Shown here piece by piece: positions 22,786-33,100 of a stretch of 64,000 nucleotides of DNA. This DNA is from Bos javanicus (Eukaryota; Chordata; Mammalia; Artiodactyla; Bovidae), in contig NC_083869.1 of NCBI RefSeq assembly GCF_032452875.1, positions 120,906,001-120,970,000 of the forward strand, in the 5' to 3' direction. Below the pieces are notes generated by a model. That model had not been told where the DNA came from, ran no database searches, and saw only the letters and a list, made by a program, of their open reading frames with translations. The position numbers and the translations under genes were made by a program. The number at the start of each line of letters is the position of its first letter. The first letter of the stretch is position 1.

Positions 22786-23218
22786 AAATCATATATAAAC
22801 AAAAGAGACGAAGAATGAACAGCTACAGCAGTAGGAGGAAACTCTGAAGGGTGCAGAGTCACAGAAGCATGTTTTAAGCAAGACGTAGTAATGACCTTGC
22901 TTGACTATTACTGAGACATCTAAGATAAGAACAGAAGAGTGACTGCTGGCTTTGGCAACGTGGAAAACATGTATGTCCGCGGCAGGAGCAGGTTCAGTAG
23001 AGTGCTGAAGTTAGAAGCCCACAGAGAATGAATGGGTTGAAGAGTGATGAGATTTGAAAAAGTAGTAAGGGAGTGGAAAAATGAGTGGTAACTGGAAGGC
23101 AGGTAGAGTCCAGGAAGGTTTTGCTTTGTATTGTTTGAAAAGGGAGATACACAGCAGTTTGGGCATTGATTGGAGTGATCCATTGATAAGGAGAGAGTTC
23201 AGTCTTGGAAAGGAGCAA

Positions 23219-23533
23219 AAGTGGTCTTCCCTAATGGCCCAGCAGTGAAGAAGCCATCTGCCAATGCAGGGGACCTGGGTTTGATCCCTGGTCTGGGAAG
23301 ATTCCACATACCATGGGGCAACTAAGCGCCTGAGCCCCAGCTACTGAAGCCCACCCGCCCTAGAGCCTGGGCTCCACAGCAAGAGAAGCCACCGCAGTGA
23401 GGGGCCCACGTGACGCAAGGCCTCTGCAACTAGACAGTAGCCCAGCTCTCTGCAGCCTGAGAAAGCTCAAGGGTAGCAACAAAGACTCAGCTCATCCAAA
23501 AATAAAATAAATAAATAAAATATTTTTTAAAAA
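23219..23533 (+). mobile_element. CHR-type SINE
   Basis: Forward copy: 'tcttccctaatggcccagca', 'gggtttgatccctggtctgg', 'caacaaagactcagctcatc', then an AATA-rich tail. The perfect duplication GAAAGGAGCAA lies at 23208-23218 and 23534-23544. Confidence 0.92.
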
Positions 23534-23867
23534 GAAAGGAGCAAGAAGACTTCATTTATGATAATGGGGAAGAAGGCAGAGAGTGTGGGTTCCTATTCTG
23601 GATGTAGTGCTATAATTATGAGAAAAGCTGCTCTGAACATTCAAGTACAATTTTTTTGTGTGAATATATGTCTTTATGTCTCTTGAGTACGTACGTAGGT
23701 TTTGCAAAATACCTGGACCATTTTACATTCCCACCAGCAGTACCTGAAGGCTCCAATGTCTCCACGACCTCAATTATCTAATTATAGGTTTTATCTGAAT
23801 TCTTCTACTGACCAATGATGATGAGTATCTTCATGTGCTTATTGGCCATCTGTATACCTTCTATTTA

Positions 23868-24052
23868 GGCTTCTTGGTGGCTCAGTGGTAAGGACTCTGC
23901 CTGCAAATGCAGGATACATAGGTTCAATCCCTGGGTCAGGAAGATTCCCTGGAGGAGGAAATGGCAACCCACTTCTGTATTCTTGCCTGGAGAAACCCAT
24001 GGACAGAGGAGCCTGGCGAGCTCCTCATGGGGTCACAAAGAGTTGGACAGTA
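23868..24052 (+). mobile_element. Bov-tA SINE in the L1
   Basis: A forward copy, 'ggcttcttggtggctcagtg' to 'cacaaagagttggacagtaa', running straight into a CA repeat. Confidence 0.9.
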
Positions 24053-24054
24053 AG

Positions 24055-24090
24055 CACACACACACACACACACACACGCACACACACACG
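24055..24090. repeat. (CA)n microsatellite at a SINE tail
   Basis: An almost pure CA run of 36 bases with two G interruptions, starting at the 3' end of a Bov-tA. Confidence 0.9.
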
Positions 24091-25009
24091 CAGACCTTCA
24101 TTAGAGAAATGTCTCTTTGAATCCCTTGCCTACATTTCGGTTGCCTGTTTTTACTGTTGAGTTGTTAATAGTTCTTTAGTATGTTAATAGTATGCTGGAT
24201 GCTAGACGCTTATCAGTCATATGCTTTGCAAATATTTCCTCTCAGTCAGTGGGTTGGCTTTCTTGATAATGTCCTTTGAAGTACGGAAGTTTGAAATTTT
24301 GATGAAGTCAAACTTCTCTATCTTTTCTTCGTGCTTTTGGTGTCATATCTAAGAAACCATTCTTAATCCAAGGTCACAAAGACTTATGCCTGAAGAGTTT
24401 TGTTGTTTTAGCACTGATCTTTAGGTCTTTGATTCATGGAGTTCACTTTTGCATGTGGTATAAGGTAAGAGACCAATTTTATTTGTACATGGATACACAG
24501 TTGTCCCAGCTTTATTTGTTGAAAACACATTTTTGTCTACCTTGAATCATCTTGGTACCCTTGTTAAACATTAGCCAACCATGTGTATTTTTATTTCTGT
24601 TTTATTTTTGGCATCTTTATTTTTGGTCTCCCAATTCTATTCCATTGAATTATTATATCTTTTGCCAGCACTACATTGCGTTGATCACTCTAGCTTTATA
24701 TAATAGTAAAATTTGAAATTGAAATATGTGATTCCTCCAATTTGTTTCCTTTTCAAGATATTTTGGCTTATTCTAGACTTCTGCATTTCCATATGAATTT
24801 TAGGATCAGCTTGTCAATATCTGCAAAAAAAAAAAAAAAGCGGCAACTTTGATTTTGAGAGAGATTGCAGAGAATCTGTAGATCAGTTTGGAGAGAATTG
24901 CTATCCTAATAATATTAAGGCTTATAATCCATGAATGTGGGAAGTCTTTCCATTTATTTGTCTTAATTTCTTTTATGTTACTGAATTTAAGCAGAAGAGT
25001 GACATGATC

Positions 25010-25389
25010 AGGCTTCCCTGGTAGCTCAGTGGTAAAGAATCTGCCTGCCAATGCAGGAGACACGGGTTCGATCCCTGGTCAGGGAGGATCCCACATGCCG
25101 AGCAGCAATGAAGCCCGTGTGCCACAACTACTGAGCCGGTGTTCTAGAGCCTGGGAGCTGCAACTACTCAAGCCGCGAAAGCTAGAGCCCATGCTTGGAA
25201 ACAGGAGAAGCCACTGCAATGAGAAGCCCGCCCACCACAACTGGAGAGTGGCCTCCCCAACCTTGCTACAACTAGAGAAAAAAAGCCCAAACAGCAACAA
25301 AGACCCAGCACAGCCAAAAATAAAATAAATAAGTAAAATCTACCAAGAAAAAAAACCAGACTGGATCTTTCCAAATCCTAAAAAAAATA
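25010..25389 (+). mobile_element. CHR-type SINE, full length
   Basis: Forward copy: 'aggcttccctggtagctcag', 'acacgggttcgatccctggt', 'gtgccacaactactgagccg', 'caacaaagacccagcacagc', AATA tail, then 45 extra A-rich bases. A 17-base duplication with one mismatch, AGAAGAGTGAYATGATC, lies at 24993-25009 and 25390-25406. Confidence 0.88.
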
Positions 25390-25406
25390 AGAAGAGTGAT
25401 ATGATC

Positions 25407-27017
25407 TGATTTATACTTTAGGAAGATTACTCAGTAGTATGAAAAGCCAGCTGGGGGGAAGAAATGCTGCATGAACGAGGACAGTAGTAGCAGAGACAAG
25501 GAGGAAGCACTAGTTACAGAAATATCTATGATGTAAACCGGCGGGACTTGACAATTGACTTATATAGAAAGAGAGGAAGGAGTAGAGAATGACTCCCAGG
25601 TTTTTGGCTTGCGTACATTGTGATGCCACCGACTCAAATGGAAAACACAAGAAGCAGTTTGGGGGAAAGTTGGTACATGTTCAGCATGAGGTGACTGGAC
25701 ACCCAGGCGGAGAGGCAAAATCACTGGATATTTACGCCTGATCCTCAAGGAAGCTCTCTAGTCTGGGAGAATCATTAAATAAAAGGGGAGCCATGAGACT
25801 GCATGAAATAACCAATGGGACCCATAGAGGAAGCAGAAAGGATACAAAAGAATACCAACATTTAAGAGTTGAGCTGATGACAAAAAGTCCAAAATGGAGA
25901 CTGAGAAGGAATAACCAGAGGTAGGAGGAAATCCAGGAAGGAGGTGCGTAACAAGAGTGTGGAGAGTAAGTTAGGGACTGAAATGTGGCTTCAGTATGGT
26001 CGGCAGTCGCTGGTGACCTAGATGAGGGCTCTTCCAGCGGAGGGCCGAATCGCACAGCTGTGGACTGGGGAGGAGATGGGAGTCGAGAAGATGGAAACAG
26101 CATGTAAAGATAATTCATTCCAGAAGTTTGGCGAGGAAGGGAGAGAAAGTTAAAAAGCAGTAACTAGAAACGTAAAGGGAGCCAAGGGAACGTGTGTTTT
26201 TTTAGAATAGAAGAGACTTGGGTATGTTTATTGGCTGATGGGAAAGACTTGGCAGAAATGAAGAGGATGAGAGATGAAGTGTGGTCCATGTGGAGCTGGA
26301 GGAGTGACTGAGAGCAGGAATGAGGCGAGTGGATTCAGAACAGGGCTTTTCAAATTTTAACATGCATCCGAATCATAAGTCTTACTTCTCCCCTCTTCTC
26401 TCCATCTTCACAGCCACCATCCTGGCCCAAGTCCAAGTCTCCTATACTTCTCACTAGATGCTCAACCTTGTAATGTAAGTTTGGTGTGAAGAGGCCAGGA
26501 GGGGGTAAGCTGAACAGAAGAAAGCAGAATAGGCCAGTGTCCTCTGGGAGGTCAGAGTACAAGGCCATGGGAGTCAAAAGACAGATATGCTGCAAGAGAG
26601 GCTTTTGTGGGATGCTCGAAGCTGAGATTTCAAAAGGGACCATTCAAAACCTAAACCCGGAGGGAATAACTGAGGTCATGATGAAGGTCAAGGGAGGGTA
26701 TTAGAGGGTCCTTCACATGGATGAGCAGAACATGAGGAATGACTGCCAGATCTAGATCTGGAAACCCAAGTCCTTGATAGATAGAAGTCGGTGACACGGA
26801 GGGCAACAGACCAAGGCAATGAGAACGGGTGGCAGAGGAGGGGTGGCAGGAGTCACAGAGAAGCAGAAAATTACATAGGCACTTAGGAAAACATCCTCCA
26901 AAATGTGAGCCATGGTTATCTGTGGGGCAGAGAAGGTTATGAGTAGCTCCAATTTTTTTCTTTATACTTTCCTGTTTTTCCTCTAAGTTTTCTACAATAA
27001 GCTTTTTAAAAAATCTC
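25407..27017. other. Gene-free stretch with ancient LINE-like debris
   Basis: The text from 25407 to about 26330 ('gatgaaaagccagctggggg'-like, 'gactcccaggtttttggctt', 'catgagactgcatgaaataa') has the wording of old L1M/ERV-type repeat ends common in mammals. I cannot assign a family. 26350-27000 shows nothing further. The long reverse frames in this area have no recognisable domains. Confidence 0.45.
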
Positions 27018-27155
27018 CAGTGGTTAGGACTCCACACATCCAGTGTGGGGAGGGTGGGGTTGGGGGGTGATGTTTGATCCCTGATTGGGGAATTAAGATC
27101 CCACACAAACTTGGGATGGTCTAAAAATAAAAGAATACATAAATAAAATAAATAG
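27018..27155 (+). mobile_element. Degenerate CHR-type SINE
   Basis: A forward head remnant, 'ctccagtggttaggactcca', 'tgtttgatccctgattgggg' and 'attaagatcccacacaaact', followed by an AATA-type tail. A GGGGTTGGGG-rich patch lies in the middle. Confidence 0.75.
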
Positions 27156-27289
27156 AAAGGTAAAAGGTGGAAAAAATACAAAGAATAACAAATTCCTCAT
27201 TCACACCATGGAGACTTGGGCATTGTAAACAAGCCTCAGTCCCCTTCAACCACCTCCTCCTCTCAGACAAGCTTGATCACTTGGCTTTT

Positions 27290-27355
27290 TGTTTTGTGTG
27301 TGTGTGTATATACACACGCACAAAACTGAATATGGTAGGGTGTGTGTGTGATCGT
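27290..27355. repeat. Short TG/CA dinucleotide runs
   Basis: Two TG runs (27294-27308 and 27341-27350) are separated by 'tatatacacacgcacaaaac'. The set is degenerate. Confidence 0.7.
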
Positions 27356-27619
27356 TCTACTTACAGGCAGAACTGTTCTAATAATCAGGGAGGGAAAAGC
27401 CTTCCTAAGGTGAAGAGGACTCACTCAGGGACTGGAAGCCTGAACCCCTTCCCAGCTGAGCAGCCCTATGGGGAGGACCCAGAGTCCAATTTGAGTGTAC
27501 TAGGCCACACCTGGTTGTTAAACGCTCTAGGAAGAGAGAGAATGTCTATTTGTATTTCTCTGGCTAGGTTTCAACCCACTCTCATATCTCTCAAGTCATT
27601 TTATCCCTCATAAATCTGA

Positions 27620-27730
27620 GAAGGCTATCACTATCTCCATTTGACAGATAGGAAAACTGAGGCTTAGAGAAGGACAGTGAGCTCCCAGAGTGTCATAGTG
27701 AGTTGGTGGAGCACAGGGGGCTAGTTCTCT
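27620..27730 (-). mobile_element. MIR SINE fragment
   Basis: Reverse MIR core: 'tctccatttgacagatagga', 'aaactgaggcttagagaagg', then 'gtgagttggtggagca'. Confidence 0.75.
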
Positions 27731-28009
27731 AGTCTAGGCTTCTTCCCAGAACCCCAGAAACCTAGGCCAGTGTGCAGAAGGGTGGGGCACAGGCAGGGGA
27801 CACTGGGCAACTCAGATGAATGGACTTTGGCCACTTGGCAATAAGGAAGAGAAGTGGTGATAACCTCAGGCGGCTAAGGCTGGGCCTTGGCCAGGAAACT
27901 GGGTCAGAGGAGTAAAAGTTGGGTGGTTCCCTCCTCAGAGGTCCCAGAGAGCAGGCCTACTCCCTGGAGACTACGACCTCTCGTCCCCCCACCTCACTCA
28001 GAAGCAGCT

Positions 28010-28185
28010 TTCAGAGTTACATAGATCTGGATTCAAGTCTCAGTTCTACCACTGATACCCGCTGAATGCTATTTGAAAAGCCACTTTACCTTTCTAGGCC
28101 TCAATTTTCTCATCTGTAAAATGGAGTAATAATATTTAACTCTCAGTATTGGTCTAAGGTTAGAAAGAGAGAACTCTCTTTTATT
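28010..28185 (+). mobile_element. MIR SINE
   Basis: Forward MIR: 'gatctggattcaagtctcag', 'ctaccactgatacccgctga', 'cctcaattttctcatctgta', 'aaatggagtaataatattta'. Confidence 0.82.
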
Positions 28186-28851
28186 CGTTTGTAAGCAATG
28201 ACATTTAAAACGTCTGGGTCTCCAGCCCCATTCCAGAGTGCCCCAAATGTGCTCAGTGTCAAGGGGACTGCCTGACACGGATAGGGAAGCCACATACATG
28301 CACACGAGTGAGATCTGACATTGGCTTTGCAGTGACCACACGCACTCTCCAGGGTAGCCCCTGAGAGATGGACTTGGTCATCTGTAACTTGTGTGTCCTG
28401 CACACAAGGCACAGGCATCAGTGGATAGCTGGTGTTAGATGCATCAAGCCAGTTCCTGCCCTCAAGGCCACTGACCAGGGGGATGCGGGGTGCAGACTGT
28501 GAACTGATGCTGCCTGGAGACCATAAAAGTGCTTCCCAGAGGCCTGCCCGAGGGCCAAGAGCACAGGCAGGCAGCCACAGCCCTGCCACATTAGAGAATG
28601 TGAGCACAGAGACCCTCTACTCCACCACTTCCCCTGGACACTCTTGCTTGCATCCATTTCTACATGTTGAGGATGAAACAAAGGAGGACTCAGGTCATGC
28701 TGGTACATTGAAGAGGCACAGTAACCAGCAGCCAGGAATAGTACAGCTCCTATTATGTGCTCCTGCTAGCTCTGCACTTTGTCTGTAAACATACTCTGGA
28801 GGGTTTGCAAAGTGCTTTCTCATCCCTTTTTTGTACTTCACCACAACTCGG

Positions 28852-29062
28852 GGCTTCCCTGGTGGCTCCCATGGTAAGGAATCTGCCTGCAGTGCAGGAG
28901 ACCCAAGTTTGATCCCTGGGTAGGGAAGATCCCCTGAAGAAAGGAATGGCTACCCACTCCGGTACTCTTGCCTGGAAAATTCCATGGACAGAGGAGCCTG
29001 GCCGGCTGCACTCCATCAGGTCACAAAGAGTGGGACATTACTGAGCGACTTTCACGACTTTC
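28852..29062 (+). mobile_element. Bov-tA SINE
   Basis: A full-length forward copy, 'ggcttccctggtggctccca' to 'ttactgagcgactttcacga'. It directly abuts an inverted BovB/ART2A piece at 29063. Confidence 0.92.
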
Positions 29063-29358
29063 AGATCAGATCAGTCGCTCAGTCGTGTCCGACTCTTTGT
29101 GACCCTATGAATCGCAGCACACCAGGCCTCCCTGTCCATCACCAACTCGCCGAGTTCGCTGAGACTCACGTCCATCAAGTCAGTGATGCCATCCAGCCAT
29201 CTCATCCTCTGTTGTCCCCTTCTCCTCTTGCCCCCAATCCCTCCCAGCATCAGAGTCTTTTCCAATGAGTCAACTCTTCGCATGAGGTGGCCAAAGTACT
29301 GGAGTTTCAGCTTTAGCATCATTCCTTCCAAAGAAATCCCAGGGCTGATCTCCTTAGG
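29063..29358 (-). mobile_element. BovB/ART2A 3' end, reverse
   Basis: It begins with the inverted tail 'cagatcagatcagtcgctca', then 'cctccctgtccatcaccaac', 'ccatctcatcctctgttgtc', 'catgaggtggccaaagtact' and 'cattccttccaaagaaatcc'. It is little diverged, so it is a younger copy. Confidence 0.92.
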
Positions 29359-29739
29359 GGACAAGAATTATTATCCTGGATTTTCTGAGAAAAGAGACCG
29401 TCTCCAACCACACCCCACAAGTAAAGTGGCTTGTTCAGTGTGGGGCACAGAAGGATCCTGGGCCGGGGCAGCAGGAAATGTGATTTACCTGCGGTCATGC
29501 AGCAGGTCGAGGTCAGTCCCCAATTCTCTAGGTAGCTCTCTTTCATCACTCACCGTGGCATTTCCCCACCCTATAGAAAGAAGTGGATTCCCAGCCTTCA
29601 CCCAGGGGCTTTCCTGTCATGTGCCCACCCGTCAGGACAACCAAGCACCAGGCCCCCATCTCACTCCCTAGCCAGGACGATCGCAGCTCCTCTGAGCCTG
29701 TTTCCATCTGTAAAATGGGCATCCCTGGAATGGGGTGGG

Positions 29740-30140
29740 CTGGAGGAGTCGGTGGCCGGGAGCTGGCCGGCATCCGGGGCCGGCGCAGGTGGGTGGGGCC
29801 AGCGCTGTGAATCAGCCGGGCGGGCTTTGGAGGGGTTGTCCAGCCGGTCGGACCGGCCCAGGATGTAAATGAGGCGCTAGGGCTCTCCCGGGGCCGGGTC
29901 GCCCGGGGAGTGACGGGAAGGGAGGCCGGCCGGGCGCCGGGAGCTCGGGGCTCCCGGCGGGAAGTGGGCGCGGCGCGGGCTCTGCAGGGCGCGCGGCGGC
30001 TGCGGCCCGGGATGGAGCCCCGCTGAAGCCGCCGCGGAGACGCGGCGCCGGAGCCAAGATGTGTCTCCGCCTGGGTGAGCGCCGAGGGTGGGGGTAGGGG
30101 TAGGGATCGGGGGGCGGCTCGGGAGGCCCGACGCCGCCCC
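29740..30140 (+). promoter_or_regulatory. TMEM54 CpG island and promoter
   Basis: GC content and CpG density rise sharply here against the AT-rich flanks. The island covers the first TMEM54 exon and its donor site. I see no clear TATA box, as expected for a CpG-island promoter. The exact start site cannot be read from the sequence. Confidence 0.75.
30012..30026 (+). other. Short upstream ORF before TMEM54
   Basis: ATG GAG CCC CGC TGA encodes M-E-P-R and stops 32 bases before the TMEM54 start. The context is gggATGg (G at -3, G at +4), so it is a reasonable initiation site if the transcript begins upstream of 30012. Translation is inferred, not shown. Confidence 0.5.
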
Positions 30141-33100
30141 AAGTCCTCCCGCAGGGGCGGAGCACTGTAGTGGGTGCCCGGAAACCCCCGCGGTCCAGGC
30201 CACCTTCTCTGCTGGTCACTTTCTGCTCTGGGCCTCAGTTTCCCCGCACTGAGCCGGCGAGAGGCGGGCTGCTGGTATCTTCCCGAGGTGGAGTCGCACC
30301 TTGCCCGCTTGCACTTTCCTTTCTTGCGGAGGAGGGACCCCTTCCCCCAGTGGGAGGAAAGCAGCGCCCGCTCCCCAGAAGCCAGAGCGGAGGGAGGGGT
30401 ATCCAGAGCCCAGGGAGTTCTGAGCCTGAGGCTGCCTGCCCTTGGCTCCCTTAGCTTCGCAAAGGGCTCCGGTTTCCCTACCCTCTGCTCCCCAGATCCA
30501 TACAGAGGAATGAGACAGACGGGTCCCCTCCCCTCACTCCCTGGACACAGTGATGCTGTTCGCCGTCACAGGACAGATCTGGGGAATCCCTACTCTCTAA
30601 CCGAGAGAACTTTCGAGCCTCGGTTTCCTCATCTGTAAAGTGCTGAGGGTAGCAACCCCTCCTAGGACCTTCCTGAGCAGGACTGCCCCGAGACTCTGTC
30701 CAGTGCTCCAAGCACAGCCCCATGCTGGCACTGTACCTCCGATTTGACCAAGTCTTGGTCCTGGGATGCTGTTGCTCATGAGCCCAGTTGGTGTGTCTGG
30801 GTGGCCAGGGAGGTGGGTGGACCGAGTGAAGTGGGTCAGGCTCCTGGGACAAGGCTGCCATGCCCCTTCCTGTTTGACCAGCACTTAATCTTCATGACGC
30901 CATCCAGTCCCGCGGTGGCTGTCCCGCCCTTCGTCTGCCCTCTCCTCCTAGATCTGGTATAGTTCCAGAGCATCCTGCAGGCTGCAGGGGTCTCAGAAAC
31001 CGGCTAGGCCAACCCCTTCCCATTCTACCTCTGGGGAAAGAAACTGGGGCCCAGAAAGGAGAGAGGCTGGTGGGGGGTCAAAGAGGGGCTGTGACTGAGG
31101 AGCTCCAGCCCTCCCTGCTCCCTGGGGGCCTCCTCTTGGCATAGGGCCCCCAAGAACATCCAATCCAGGGATTCCTTCCTTCCTACCTCACACTCCCTTT
31201 TTTCCTTTCTTTCTGCAAAACCCCCATATATGAAATATGACCCAATCCGCCCTTCTGCCACCGATGGGGACATCGAGATCTGGAAAGGGACTCAGAGGCT
31301 CCACAAGGAGCAGCTAAAGGAAGAAGGGGGGGCTTGTTTAGTTCTAGGGGCCAGGCCAGTCTTTCGGTCTCACAGAGCTGGCTAGAGTGAAGGGGCTGGT
31401 GGGTCCAGGGGCCATCATATGCAGAGCCAGGCACCACAGGGCACATTCCAGCTATCTGGAACAGCTGCGAGGAGGACTCCCTGGTCCTGGGGGGTGTGCA
31501 GATGGGAGCTGAGCAGCCACCTGTGGGCGCTCAGATAGGATTTGCATACGACATTCTTTTGACCCCAGCCTCCCTACCTTGCTGTGTCCCTGCCCAGTGC
31601 CCTTGCACCCAGGGTATGCCCTCCTTTCCCGTCTATCTTCTCATGGGGACCCTCTTTCCCCACTGGGAAGCAAGGGTTATTCTTCCCATTTTGTAGATGG
31701 GGAAATGGAGACTCAGAAGCTTGAGTTTCTTACCCTGAGTCTGTTCAGCAGTTGTGAGCTGAGTCCCTACTATGTGCCAGGTCCTATCCACCAAACTGAG
31801 TCCTGCATAGTACCTGATCCCTGACCAGTGAACTGGGGGCTCCCTGGCGTTTAGACCAGTGACCATCAAGCTCTCTATGGTGCCTCAGGGCCTGGCATGG
31901 AACAGGCATTCAGTGAACACTGATGTAACAAATGTATGGATGAAAAAAATCAGGGGATGCAAAGCTTAGAGGATTATGGGTCTAGAGCTAGAGACCTGGG
32001 TTCAAATCCTGACTGTGCCACTCATGACCCTGAACACTAACAAAGACTATTACCCCTTATTATTAAGTACCACCTGTATGCTTTTCCAACCTTAGAGATC
32101 CAAGGATTCCCATGAAAGTAATGTGAACCCCTTTCCCTGATAAGGAAACTGAGACTCAGAGAAGACTGGCCCCGAATCATCCAGAAATAGATTTAGAACC
32201 TAATGTCCATCACTCCTGCCAGGGCCTCAGTTTCCTCCTCTGCCCAACGGAATGAGTCCCACCCATGGCCCTGATGTGGCTGTCCCTCCCAGGTGGCCTG
32301 AGCGTGGGTGACTTCCGGAAGGTACTGATGAAGACCGGGCTGGTGCTGGTCGTGCTGGGCCACGTGAGCTTCATCGCAGCCGCTCTCCTCCACGGCACCG
32401 TGCTGCGCTACGTGGCTGCCCCCAATGACGCTGTGGCTCTGCAGTACTGCGTGGTCGACATCCTTTCTGTCACTTCTGCCATCGTGGTATGGCCAGGCTG
32501 GGAGGATGACTGGCAGGAGGGGGCTGGCAGGGGCTAGCAGGGTCTTTGATGAGTCCCCACCCACAGCCTGGAGTGTGCAGGCAGAGAGCCCTGAGCACTC
32601 ACCCCTATTCCACCACTACCAACCAGACCAGTCACTCAAGCTCTCTTTGCCTTAGCTTCCTCATCTATAAAATGGGGATGGTAACACTGTCCATCTGAGA
32701 GGGTCCTGATGAGTACTGAAGGCGATCATCCACATAAAGTGCTGAGCACAGTGCCTGGTACATAGTTAGCACTCACTACTGCGAGCAAGGATTATTACTG
32801 CAATAGGGAAATAGTCAAGGCACTGTTGGACAGAGGGAAGGAGCATCAGCTCAGCTTGGGAGTATTCACAGAGGTGGAGGCCCCCGAGGTGGGTCTTAAT
32901 GGATGAATAGGAATTCAAAGATGATATGCTACAGTTACCATAACCCAGATAGGAAGCCTGCTGGGGCCAGCAGGTAGGAAAGGAAACTGGGATGGCATTT
33001 CAAGTATAGAGGATGGCAGATGCAAAGGTGTAGAGGTGGGAATGGATATGGTCTCCTCTGGAGACACTGAAAAAGCCAATTTGGCAGGAGCTTTAGCATT

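Larger units (their letters stand above)
23590..24990 (-). mobile_element. Ancient L1, ORF2/3' region in antisense
   Basis: The plus strand reads as antisense L1: 'ccattttacattcccaccag', 'catgtgcttattggccatct', 'ggcttatcagtcatatgctt'-like text near 24208, 'cagctttatttgttgaaaac', 'tctattccattgaattatta', 'tctagctttatataatagta', 'gatcagcttgtcaatatctg'. A poly-A-like run lies at about 24824-24838. It is broken by a Bov-tA plus CA repeat at 23868-24090. Confidence 0.85.

Noticed and set aside
25010..25090. tRNA-like sequences with box A and box B (here and in many SINE heads)
   Set aside because: They are the tRNA-derived heads of CHR and Bov-tA SINEs, with tails and target duplications, not functional tRNA genes.
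29546..30219. Long minus-strand frames in the TMEM54 CpG island
   Set aside because: They are proline/arginine-rich frames typical of CpG islands, with no known family and opposite to a confirmed first exon.
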